52,621 nucleotides of DNA from assembly GCA_022844165.1 (NCBI GenBank), contig JALHMH010000003.1, positions 196,269-248,889 on the forward strand, written 5' to 3'. This DNA is from Lysobacterales bacterium. Lineage in GTDB: Bacteria; Pseudomonadota; Gammaproteobacteria; Xanthomonadales; SZUA-5. Positions 8,149-15,988 of this stretch are shown one piece after another. Each line of letters opens with the position of its first letter. Positions within the stretch are counted from its first letter, which is position 1. The translations under genes were made by a program, and so were the position numbers. The notes under the pieces were generated by a model. It saw only the letters and a program-made list of their open reading frames with translations, was not told where the DNA came from and did no database searches.

Positions 8149-8267
8149 GTCATCGCTTGTAGGCTTGCCTGCATTCGCGAAGACTACGCGCCGCCGCGCG
8201 TGATGCGCGGGGTAGACCATCAAGATAACGCCTTTATCCGTTCAACCGTCCGAGCTGATCACCCTGA

Positions 8268-9752
8268 ATGAGCCGACTTGTCATCGTTGTCGAAAAAGCG
8301 TCGGACTGGGGCAGCTATTCCCCGTCCGAAAAGGTGGTGCTCGCCAGCGACTATCTAAAAGAGACCATTCGGCCCGATGAAGAACGCACACAGGTCATCA
8401 ATCTGTGCCGGAATTACAAATACCTGGGCGCTGGTTATTACGTTTCGCTGCTCGCCGAGGCGCGTGGACACAAGGTGATCCCTTCGGTTCGATCGATCAA
8501 CGATCTGCGCAGACGCTCCCTGTACAGCCTGGACATCGAGGATCTAAACCAGCGGCTGACGAAGTTCCTGCCGCAAGAAGGCCGCGATACCACCGACTTC
8601 GGCATTCTCGTGTACTTTGGCGAGACCTCCAGCGAGCCGCTCAAAGACCTGGCGCGGCAGGTGTTCGAGGCGTTCCCGTGCCCGATTTTGCGGATCGAGT
8701 TCGAGCGCAATCGCGTCTGGCAGATCGATGCCATCAAACCGGCAGGTTTGCATACCCTGACCGAAGGTCAGGAAGACGGCTTCGCCACCGCACTGGATCG
8801 CTTCTCGCGAAAAATCTGGCGCGGCAAACGTACGCCTAAGAAGTACCGCTACGACATCGCGATGCTGCACGATCCGGCCGAAGCCTGGCCGCCGTCGAAC
8901 AAGAGAGCACTCAAGGCCTTTGTCAGCGCCGGCAAAGACCTGGGCATCGACGTGGATCCGATCACGCGAAACGACTACGCGCGGCTCGCCGAATACGACG
9001 CGCTGTTCATACGCGAAACCACCGCGCTGGATCACCATACCTATCGATTCGCCAACAAGGCGGAGAAAGAAGACATGGTCGTGATCGACGACCCGACGTC
9101 CATCCTGCGGTGCACCAACAAGATTTATCTGTCGGATCTGTTGAAAAGCCGCAAACTGGCGACGCCGCGTACCGAAATTCTGTATCGCGACGAAAGCAAG
9201 AAACTCATGGAAATGGCCGATCTGCTTGGCTTTCCGTTGGTTCTTAAGGTGCCCGACGGTTCTTTTTCGCGGGGCGTTGTGAAGGTCACGGATGCCGAGT
9301 CGCTTAAGCGAGCTGCGGACGAGTTGTTCCAACATACCGCTCTGGTGCTCGCCCAGGAGTATTTGCCGACCGATTTCGACTGGCGCATCGGTGTCCTCAA
9401 TCGCGAGCCGCTCTTCGCTTGCCAGTACTACATGTCTCGTGGCCACTGGCAGATCTACAACCATGCTGCCAAGGGCGAGGCCAGGAGTGGCGACTTCAAG
9501 ACGTTTCCGATTCGAGAAGTCCCCAGCGAAATCGTCAAGCTCGCGCTACGCGCCACGCAGCAAATCGGCGATGGCCTTTATGGCGTCGACCTGAAACAGG
9601 TCGGCGAGCGCAACGTGATTATCGAAGTTAACGACAATCCCAACATCGATTGGGGCATAGAGGACGCGTACTTGGGCGAAGATCTTTATCGCCGCGTCAT
9701 GGCCGAGTTTGTGCGCCGCCTGGAGCGCAAACGTCTGGGTGTGGCGGATTGA
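8268..9752 (+). CDS. RimK-like ATP-grasp ligase with N-terminal RLAN domain
   Basis: A 494-residue protein. The first about 190 residues (LVIVVEKASDW...YKYLGAGYYVSLLAEARGHKV) match the RimK-like ATP-grasp N-terminal (RLAN) domain. The remainder is an ATP-grasp domain: FPLVLKVPDGSFSRGVVKV (nucleotide-binding lysine and glycine-rich loop), LAQEYLPTDFDWRIGVL, and IIEVNDNPNIDWGIEDAYLG with the Glu/Asn Mg ligands. ATP-grasp ligases join a carboxylate to an amine through an acylphosphate. RimK itself adds glutamates to ribosomal protein S6, but RLAN proteins are a separate branch with unknown substrate. The protein is cytoplasmic. The gene is divergent from a GNAT gene and ends 2 bp from a convergent hydrolase gene. 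Confidence 0.85.
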   Translation: MSRLVIVVEKASDWGSYSPSEKVVLASDYLKETIRPDEERTQVINLCRNYKYLGAGYYVSLLAEARGHKVIPSVRSINDLRRRSLYSLDIEDLNQRLTKFLPQEGRDTTDFGILVYFGETSSEPLKDLARQVFEAFPCPILRIEFERNRVWQIDAIKPAGLHTLTEGQEDGFATALDRFSRKIWRGKRTPKKYRYDIAMLHDPAEAWPPSNKRALKAFVSAGKDLGIDVDPITRNDYARLAEYDALFIRETTALDHHTYRFANKAEKEDMVVIDDPTSILRCTNKIYLSDLLKSRKLATPRTEILYRDESKKLMEMADLLGFPLVLKVPDGSFSRGVVKVTDAESLKRAADELFQHTALVLAQEYLPTDFDWRIGVLNREPLFACQYYMSRGHWQIYNHAAKGEARSGDFKTFPIREVPSEIVKLALRATQQIGDGLYGVDLKQVGERNVIIEVNDNPNIDWGIEDAYLGEDLYRRVMAEFVRRLERKRLGVAD

Positions 9753-9754
9753 CG

Positions 9755-10366
9755 CTATTCGAAGCGTGCATGAAGCAGGAACTGGCGGACGAGTTCGGCC
9801 ACTTTCGCGCTAAACAACAGGCTCGTGTGGCTGGCAGCGACGATGCGATGATCGCTGATGCCGGGCAGTTCGGTTTCGCGGACCGCAACCGTGCCATCGT
9901 TGGGGCGTGGCAACGGCCCAAGCAGCAGGCTCAGGCCGAAACGGATTCGTCCGGCGACCGAGCCCAGCGGCACGCTCGACGCCCAGTGCGTCAAACCCTC
10001 GACGAGGGCCTTTTCGGCGCCCCCGAGTGTGGCTTTGCCAAGTTTCCAGCGCTGCAGGCGTTGCGCCAATTCGCTGCCGACGAGCGGCGAGCCCAGACAC
10101 ACCAGTCGCGCGATCGGGCGCTGGGTTCCGAGTACATAGTGCGCCGCGATCAGCCCACCCAGGCTATGGCCGACAATCGACACCGGCGCTTGGGCGTCGG
10201 CGACGGCGCTGTCCAGGCGTTGCAGCATTTCCGTCATCGTGCCGCGCACGCTTGGGTAATCGATTTGCGCAACCTCGAAACCGCTGCCGCGCAAGCGCTG
10301 CGCCAGCGCATCGGTCACGCGCGCACGCATCCAAATGCCGTGCAGCAAGATGACGTTGTGAGTCAC
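9755..10366 (-). CDS. alpha/beta hydrolase, lipase/esterase-like
   Basis: A 203-residue alpha/beta hydrolase. The oxyanion HG is at residues 9-10, the nucleophile elbow GHSLGG has Ser68, a likely acid is Asp157 in NDGTV, and the catalytic His180 is in ASHTSLLFS. No signal peptide is seen, so it is probably cytoplasmic. Size and the compact lid-less layout resemble PGAP1-like or small serine esterases. The substrate is unknown. It converges on the ATP-grasp gene. Confidence 0.75.
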   Translation of the reverse strand: MTHNVILLHGIWMRARVTDALAQRLRGSGFEVAQIDYPSVRGTMTEMLQRLDSAVADAQAPVSIVGHSLGGLIAAHYVLGTQRPIARLVCLGSPLVGSELAQRLQRWKLGKATLGGAEKALVEGLTHWASSVPLGSVAGRIRFGLSLLLGPLPRPNDGTVAVRETELPGISDHRIVAASHTSLLFSAKVAELVRQFLLHARFE

Positions 10367-10386
10367 CTGGCGCCTGCTCGCATCGC

Positions 10387-11019
10387 TCAGTACCTCAAGA
10401 GTCGCTTGGGTTTGACCGGCAGCCGGCCGCGCCAGTATTGGATCAGCACATACCCTGTGGCCAGTCCACCCAGGTGGGCAAAGTGCGCAACGCCGCCACC
10501 GCTGGCGAACACGCCCAGCACAATTTCAATGGACGCAAATAGCATGACGGCAAATCGTGCCTTCATTGGGATCGGCGGGAACAGCGGCATGATGATCCTG
10601 TTCGGAAACATCAAACCGTAACCGAGCAAGACGCCGTAGACGCCGCCGGAAATGCCGATTGTAGGTCGCGGATCGCCGCCGAGCATGCCCACGACCAACT
10701 GCGTGATGCCAGCGCCGACGATGCATACCAAGACAAACAACAAAAAGGCTTGTGACCGCCAAAACCGCTCGAGTTCGCTGCCAAACATCCATAGCGCCAG
10801 ACAGTTGAAGACAATATGTGCCGTATCGCCATGCAAAAACCCGTAGGTCAACAACTGCCAGGGTTCGAAGGGCGGCATGCCCGGTTGTGCGCCGGTCGGC
10901 CACAAGGCGAAATGCACAAATAGCACCTCGCCACCGGCGCCGTTCTGCAAGACGAACCCGATGGCGCATAGCGCCAACAGTGCGAAAGTCACCGGTGTGT
11001 TCAAAAGTAGTTGCCCCAC
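10387..11019 (-). CDS. rhomboid family intramembrane serine protease
   Basis: A six-helix integral membrane protease of about 210 residues. Helix 2 carries HGDTAHIVFN (His and Asn of the oxyanion site), helix 4 has GISGGVYG with the nucleophile Ser124, and helix 6 has GVAHFAHLGG with catalytic His182. The L1-loop WxR equivalent is weak. The frame extends much further upstream over the alkyltransferase-like gene. The family N-terminus corresponds to a GTG at 11017-11019 or a TTG at 11002-11004, and the latter overlaps the upstream TGA as TTGA. I chose GTG. Either way the gene overlaps or abuts its upstream neighbour, indicating an operon. The substrate is unknown. Confidence 0.85.
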   Translation of the reverse strand: MGQLLLNTPVTFALLALCAIGFVLQNGAGGEVLFVHFALWPTGAQPGMPPFEPWQLLTYGFLHGDTAHIVFNCLALWMFGSELERFWRSQAFLLFVLVCIVGAGITQLVVGMLGGDPRPTIGISGGVYGVLLGYGLMFPNRIIMPLFPPIPMKARFAVMLFASIEIVLGVFASGGGVAHFAHLGGLATGYVLIQYWRGRLPVKPKRLLRY

Positions 11020-11369
11020 AGTTGTTGATCGAGATCGGATGCCCGTCGCGCAGCGACGATCTGTCCATTGGCGCTGACCGTATGGCCCTCCGACTGCAAG
11101 CGCGCCCTTTGTCGGACGAACCCGTCGGAATTCCGGGGAAACGCGATGCGATCGCCAGCGCGGACGACGCGATGCCAAGGAACATCGTCGGCGCCCGATT
11201 GCGACAAGACTCGGGCAACCAGGCGCGCGTACTTCGGCAGGCCAACGCGCGCTGCAATCTCGCCGTATGTGGCGATCGCGCCTCTGGGAATACCGCGAAT
11301 TGCTTCGCGAATCGCCACTTTTGCTGCGGCGATGGTCGGCTGAACAGCTTTTTTACGCGGCGTTGCCAT
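11001..11369 (-). CDS. alkyltransferase-like (ATL) DNA-damage recognition protein
   Basis: A 122-residue MGMT-fold protein with the wHTH (ATYGEIAARVGLPKYARLVARVL). The active-site PCHRV motif of O6-alkylguanine transferases is replaced by PWHRV (residues 64-68, Trp65 instead of Cys). That replacement defines ATL proteins. They cannot transfer the alkyl group but bind O6-alkylguanine lesions and flag them to nucleotide excision repair. The protein is cytoplasmic and DNA-binding. The stop overlaps the start region of the rhomboid gene. It is divergent from the gene at 11414 with 44 bp between. Confidence 0.9.
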   Translation of the reverse strand: MATPRKKAVQPTIAAAKVAIREAIRGIPRGAIATYGEIAARVGLPKYARLVARVLSQSGADDVPWHRVVRAGDRIAFPRNSDGFVRQRARLQSEGHTVSANGQIVAARRASDLDQQLWGNYF

Positions 11370-11413
11370 AGGCTGTTAGCATCCTCGTTCCAAGAACAGC
11401 GACGACCACCCCC

Positions 11414-11818
11414 GTGCAGAATTTCGAGGATATCCGATCGCATCTGGCCGCGCGCCATGCGCTACGGCAGAACCAACCCTTTGTGATCAGCGTCGACTTG
11501 CAGTTGCCCGAGGGTCGAATCCAAAGCATCTTCTTTGCCGATCTGGAAACCGAAGATGATCGTCGTGTACTGCGTGTTTCAACACCTGTGGCGCCGCTGA
11601 GGCAACTCCCGGCAGAAAAGTGCCTGCGCTTCAATTGGGCGCAGCGATCGGGATTTCTGGCCGTTGATGACATGGAAGGCGTCGCGTTTGTCCATTTGTG
11701 CGAAAACCGGATGTATGGCTCGTTGACATCCCGCGAGCTGGACCGCTTGATTCACGAGCTGGGTTCGCTCGCCGATGGCCTGGAGTCGATCGTCTCGCAT
11801 GGAGCCGATCGCGTCTAA
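11414..11818 (+). CDS. conserved small cytoplasmic protein, function unknown
   Basis: A 134-residue acidic protein with a GTG start at 11414. I do not recognise the family. It is a mixed alpha/beta sequence with an N-terminal helix, a central run of strands (PFVISVDLQLPEGRIQSIFFADLE) and a C-terminal helix (SRELDRLIHELGSLADGLESIV). The layout is reminiscent of YbjN / secretion-chaperone-like folds, but this is only an impression. No signal peptide or membrane segment is seen. It is divergent from the ATL gene and is followed 30 bp later by the CNNM/CorC gene. Confidence 0.6.
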   Translation: MQNFEDIRSHLAARHALRQNQPFVISVDLQLPEGRIQSIFFADLETEDDRRVLRVSTPVAPLRQLPAEKCLRFNWAQRSGFLAVDDMEGVAFVHLCENRMYGSLTSRELDRLIHELGSLADGLESIVSHGADRV

Positions 11819-11848
11819 TGTCCCTGGAATTTCAGTTGCACTCTCATC

Positions 11849-13162
11849 ATGTTCGTTGAAATAGGATTGCTGCTCGCGCTGATTCTGCTGAACGGCTTTT
11901 TCGCGTTGTCGGAAATGTCCATTGTCACCGCGCGCAAGAGCAAACTCAAACAATCGGCCGAAAAACACCGCTCCGCACGCGCAGCCCTGGCCTTGGCCGA
12001 ACACCCCGAGAACTTCCTCTCGGCGGTACAGATCGGTATTACGCTGATCGGTGTACTGACTGGGATGCTCGGCGGCGAAGCCATCGGCAGGCGCATCGAG
12101 GCGGTACTCGTCAGATTCGAGTATGTGGCCGACTTTGCCGATGAGCTCGGTCTCGCGCTGGCGGTGTTGATCATTACGTTTGTCAGCATCGTGCTCGGCG
12201 AGCTCATACCCAAGCGACTTGCGCTGCTGGCACCGGAGCGTATCGCTGCTGTCGTAGGCCTGCCTATGACGATCTTCGCCAAGGTGACATTACCCTTTGT
12301 CTGGGTCTTGTCGATCGTCACGCGCACGTGCTTGCGCCTGCTCGGGGCCAAAAAAGCGGACGAGAGCCGGGTGACGGAAGAAGAGATTCGCTTGTTGGTG
12401 GCGGAGAGCGCCGAACAGGGCGAAATCGAAGATGTCGAGCGCACGCTGATCAATCGCGCGCTGCGGCTGACTGATCGCACCGCCGAGAGCTTGATGACGC
12501 CGCGCAATCGTATTGCGTGGCTTGATGCCGAAGCCAGCCTGGCCGACAATCTGGCGGTCATGCGTACCACGCCGTTTGCCGCCTATCCGGTCATGCGCGG
12601 CAGCGACAAAGAAGTGCTCGGCATTCTGGATGTGAAGGTGCTCATCGACAAGATCGGCACGAGCGGCCAGTTCGATCTCTTCAAGCGCGTCAGCAAATCA
12701 CTGTTCGTACCGCTGTCGACCAAAGCCATGACTCTGCTCGAGACTTTTCGCGACAACGACTCTCGTATCGCGTTGGTCGTCGACGAATATGGCGACATCA
12801 TGGGTCTGATTACGCGCAATGATGTACTCAGTGCCGCGATCGGCGCGAGCGTGCATGGACAGGGCAGCGACGAAGAAGCCGACGCGCTGATAGTGCAGCG
12901 CGCCGACGGCAGCTATCTGCTGGACGCTGCGCTGAAGGTCGAAGACCTGCAGGAGTTACTGCATCTGAGCCAGTTGCCGGGCATCGAAGAGCACGAGTAT
13001 CACTCGTTGGCGGGCATGTTGATCGCGATGCTCGGCCATATCCCTCAGGTCGCCGAGACCTACGATTGGGAGGGCTACCGTTTCGAGGTGGTCGACCGCG
13101 ATGGCGCACGCATCGACAAAGTGCTGGTCAGCGATCTGGGCGAGATTGCCGCGCAGTCATAG
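11849..13162 (+). CDS. CNNM/CorC-type membrane protein (DUF21-CBS-CorC_HlyC)
   Basis: A 437-residue protein. The DUF21/CNNM transmembrane domain (about 1-195) has four hydrophobic segments and the conserved FALSEMSIVTARKSKL and LGELIPKRLAL motifs. Next is a CBS pair (about 210-335, starting MTPRNRIAWLD and including VVDEYGDIMGLIT). A CorC_HlyC domain finishes the protein (about 350-432). The family (YfjD, YtfL, TlyC, CorC) is linked to Mg2+ efflux and to small-molecule export. Older names as hemolysin are misleading. It is an inner-membrane protein with cytoplasmic CBS domains that normally bind adenine nucleotides. Confidence 0.9.
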   Translation: MFVEIGLLLALILLNGFFALSEMSIVTARKSKLKQSAEKHRSARAALALAEHPENFLSAVQIGITLIGVLTGMLGGEAIGRRIEAVLVRFEYVADFADELGLALAVLIITFVSIVLGELIPKRLALLAPERIAAVVGLPMTIFAKVTLPFVWVLSIVTRTCLRLLGAKKADESRVTEEEIRLLVAESAEQGEIEDVERTLINRALRLTDRTAESLMTPRNRIAWLDAEASLADNLAVMRTTPFAAYPVMRGSDKEVLGILDVKVLIDKIGTSGQFDLFKRVSKSLFVPLSTKAMTLLETFRDNDSRIALVVDEYGDIMGLITRNDVLSAAIGASVHGQGSDEEADALIVQRADGSYLLDAALKVEDLQELLHLSQLPGIEEHEYHSLAGMLIAMLGHIPQVAETYDWEGYRFEVVDRDGARIDKVLVSDLGEIAAQS

Positions 13163-13278
13163 ACGCAGTGGCACGGTACGTTGGGACTGAGCAGACGACA
13201 ACACGGACACTTTTGGCCGATGTGTGCTCGCCAGACTCAAGGTAGACTGCGCGGCCATTCGACCGACGGTTTGGTGCG

Positions 13279-13926
13279 ATGTTCGGCCCGTTAAAAACAC
13301 TGTTGTTCCTCGCGGTGCTCTGGCTGCCGCTGTCTTTCTTCGTCTGGTTTTATTTTGCGCAGGTGTTTGTTTTGCCCGTCGCGGCGTTGTCATCCGGCAT
13401 TCTGGAAGCCTGGCTGCCACAAGTGTTCGTTGGCATGGAGCAGACTCGACACATCATCGAGTTCATCACCACCTTGCCGGTGAAGCCAGAAATGCTGGTT
13501 GGGCTCGATACCAGCCAGGGCACGCCTGCGGTCGTCGTGCAGGTGAACCCGATGATCTATGGCTATTCGATCCCGGTACTGACGGGTTTAGTGATGGCAA
13601 CGCCGCTGACCAGCGCTCAACGTGCGCTTCAGGTAGGCGCAGGCATCGCGATTTTGACACTCGTGCAGACCTATGGTGCGGTGTTCGATGCGTTGAAGAG
13701 CGTCACATTGCAATCTGGCGCCGAAGGCGTGCGGCTGATCGCGGAAACAGGGCTGTCGCCGAACTTCATCGCATTTGGCTATCAATTCGGCTATCTGGTG
13801 CTGCCGGCGATCACCCCGGTGATTTTGTGGGTGATGTTCAATCAGGCTTTTATTCAATTGTTGGTGAGCGCACCGGGCAACGAGTTTCCCGATGGGGGAA
13901 CTGCGGGGTCGGGCGGCGGGTCTTAG
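13279..13926 (+). CDS. multi-pass membrane protein, possibly exosortase H-associated
   Basis: A 215-residue protein with an N-terminal membrane helix (about 5-25), a short periplasmic segment, and three to four further helices. The stretches VNPMIYGYSIPVLTGLVMAT and FGYQFGYLVLPAITPVILW resemble, from memory, the membrane protein encoded next to exosortase H in gammaproteobacteria with IPTL-CTERM surface proteins. No exosortase and no IPTL-CTERM tail is found in this window, so the partner would be elsewhere. Family assignment is tentative. That it is a polytopic inner-membrane protein is certain. The C-terminal tail is Gly-rich. Confidence 0.5.
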   Translation: MFGPLKTLLFLAVLWLPLSFFVWFYFAQVFVLPVAALSSGILEAWLPQVFVGMEQTRHIIEFITTLPVKPEMLVGLDTSQGTPAVVVQVNPMIYGYSIPVLTGLVMATPLTSAQRALQVGAGIAILTLVQTYGAVFDALKSVTLQSGAEGVRLIAETGLSPNFIAFGYQFGYLVLPAITPVILWVMFNQAFIQLLVSAPGNEFPDGGTAGSGGGS

Positions 13927-14106
13927 GCGTGGCTGGCGGTTCGCGGAGGTGATCGACTGCGCTTCTCCGGTTTCTGCCCGTCGGGTTGGCGCACGTTTTG
14001 AGAGACTCGCAGTCTGGCACCTGGATCTTGGAATCTTAAGCTGCAACCGTTGCCCACCATCGCTTCTTCCTCCAACGACTAACTGCGCATCACGAATCCT
14101 CACCCA

Positions 14107-15834
14107 ATGACCACCGACCTCGAAACCCCCGTACTGCCGAGCGGCGCAGAGCTCGATGAGCAGATCTGCCAGTTCCTGCTGCGCAAGGGTCGGCTGAAAG
14201 AAACCGATCTGGTTCGTGCGCGGCGCGTATTCGAGGAGCAGTCGGAAGTACCTCTCGTTGGTTTGCTGACACGTCTGGGGCTGGCTTCAGAGCGTGACGT
14301 TGCGGACGCATTGGCTGAGCTGCTGGATATACCTCAGGTCACGGCTAAGGACGCGCCGGACGTGCCCCCAGCGGGTGTGCAACTGTCGGTGCGGTTCTTG
14401 AAGCAGTTCCACGTGGTGCCGATCGGCGAGTCGGAATCCTCGATCAGGCTGTTAGTGGCAGATCCACAGGACGACTACGCGCGCGGCGCAGTCCATCTGG
14501 CAACCGGCAAGAACATCGAACTGGCGGTCGGTCTGCGCAGCGAAATAGACGATTTGATCGAGCGATACTACGGCCAGGGCCGCTCGGCGATGGGCACCAT
14601 CGTGGAGAACCTCGAAGGCGCTGAAGGCGGTGGCGAGGACGACGTTGAGCACCTGCGCGATCTGGCGTCCGAGGCGCCGGTGATCCGGCTCGTGAATCTG
14701 ATCATGCAGCGCGCAGTCGAGCAGCGTGCGTCCGACATCCACATTGAGCCCTTCGAGAATCGGCTTAAAGTTCGTTATCGCATCGATGGCGTGTTGCATG
14801 AAGTGGAATCGCCGCCGGCCAGTTCCACAGCCGCCGTGATCAGCCGCATCAAGATCATGGCCAAGCTCAACATCGCCGAACGCCGGCTGCCGCAGGATGG
14901 CCGCATCATGCTGCGTGTGCAGGGCAAGGAGCTCGATCTACGCGTCTCGACCGTGCCGACGAGCTATGGCGAGAGCGTGGTGATGCGCATCCTGGACCGC
15001 GAAAATGTGGTGCTGGACTTCAAGGCGTTGGGTTTCACCGACGACTTCCTGCCGAAGTTTTTGCACGTACTCGATATGCCCCACGGCATCATGCTGGTCA
15101 CCGGCCCGACCGGCTCGGGCAAAACCACCACGTTGTACACTGCGCTGAGCAAGATCAATACGCCGGACGTCAAGATCATCACGGTTGAGGATCCGGTCGA
15201 GTACCAGCTTGAAGGCGTCAATCAGATTCAGGTGAAACCTCAGATTGGCCTCGATTTCGCCGGAGCACTGCGCTCGATTGTGCGTCAGGATCCGGACATC
15301 ATCATGATCGGCGAAATGCGCGATCTGGAAACCGCAAAAATCGCGATCCAGTCTGCGTTGACCGGGCATTTGGTGCTCTCGACCTTGCACACCAACAACG
15401 CCGCAGGTGCCGTGACGCGCCTTCTCGATATGGGCGTCGATGACTATTTGTTGTGCTCCACCGTCAACGGAGTGCTCGCGCAGCGTCTTGTGCGTCGGCT
15501 CGATCGCGAGAGCAGCCAACGATATCTGGCGCTGCCCGAAGTGATTCAGGAGCACAAACTACGCAATTACACACGCCACGATCCGATCTATCTGCACCGT
15601 CCGGTGGCCAGCGAACGCAGCGCAACCGGTTATTTGGGGCGCACCACGATCATGGAGTTCCTGACCATGACCGATCCCATCCGTCGTCTCGTGATGCAAC
15701 ATGCTGATCACGGCAAAATTGAAGCTTTGGCGCGGGAAGAAGGCATGCGCACGATGTACGAGGACGGTATGGCCAAAGCGCTCGCCGGCCTGACCACCAT
15801 CGAAGAAGTGCTTCGCGTGACGCAGGAGTCGTGA
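14107..15834 (+). CDS. gspE: type II secretion ATPase GspE (no tetracysteine zinc site)
   Basis: A hexameric cytoplasmic ATPase of 575 residues that powers pseudopilus assembly. The N-terminal part (1-155) contains the N1/N2 domains that bind GspL. The catalytic part has Walker A GPTGSGKTT (333-341), the Asp box (ITVEDPVEYQ), Walker B IIMIGEMR (398-405) and the His box HLVLSTLHTN (421-430). The CxxC...CxxC zinc module that normally follows LAQRLVR is absent. Here that region reads LVRRLDRESSQRY ... HRPVASERSATGYLGRTT with no cysteine, although the surrounding fold is kept. It is the first gene of an operon in the xps order. The start ATG at 14107 fits the family. Confidence 0.95.
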   Translation: MTTDLETPVLPSGAELDEQICQFLLRKGRLKETDLVRARRVFEEQSEVPLVGLLTRLGLASERDVADALAELLDIPQVTAKDAPDVPPAGVQLSVRFLKQFHVVPIGESESSIRLLVADPQDDYARGAVHLATGKNIELAVGLRSEIDDLIERYYGQGRSAMGTIVENLEGAEGGGEDDVEHLRDLASEAPVIRLVNLIMQRAVEQRASDIHIEPFENRLKVRYRIDGVLHEVESPPASSTAAVISRIKIMAKLNIAERRLPQDGRIMLRVQGKELDLRVSTVPTSYGESVVMRILDRENVVLDFKALGFTDDFLPKFLHVLDMPHGIMLVTGPTGSGKTTTLYTALSKINTPDVKIITVEDPVEYQLEGVNQIQVKPQIGLDFAGALRSIVRQDPDIIMIGEMRDLETAKIAIQSALTGHLVLSTLHTNNAAGAVTRLLDMGVDDYLLCSTVNGVLAQRLVRRLDRESSQRYLALPEVIQEHKLRNYTRHDPIYLHRPVASERSATGYLGRTTIMEFLTMTDPIRRLVMQHADHGKIEALAREEGMRTMYEDGMAKALAGLTTIEEVLRVTQES

Positions 15835-15870
15835 TGGGCGTTCGGTTGACGGCATATCGCAGAGAAACGA

Positions 15871-15951
15871 GTGCGGGGCACGGGGCACGGGGCACGGGAC
15901 ACGTGTCGTTGCCGGTGAGGCCAATGCCCGTTCGAGCAAACCCGTGTCCCG
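15871..15951. repeat. CGGGGCA heptamer array with inverted tail (gspE/gspF junction)
   Basis: Four tandem copies of the heptamer CGGGGCA (15874-15901, the last as CGGGACA) are followed about 40 bases later by CGTGTCCCG (15943-15951). This is the perfect complement of CGGGACACG at 15895-15903, so the insert can fold as a hairpin. It occupies the spacer between the gspE stop and the gspF start. A second insert with the same design sits in gspJ (18697-18796). Confidence 0.75.
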
Positions 15952-15988
15952 CTTTTGCTGCCGAAGAACTCGTCGGAGCGGCCCCCTG

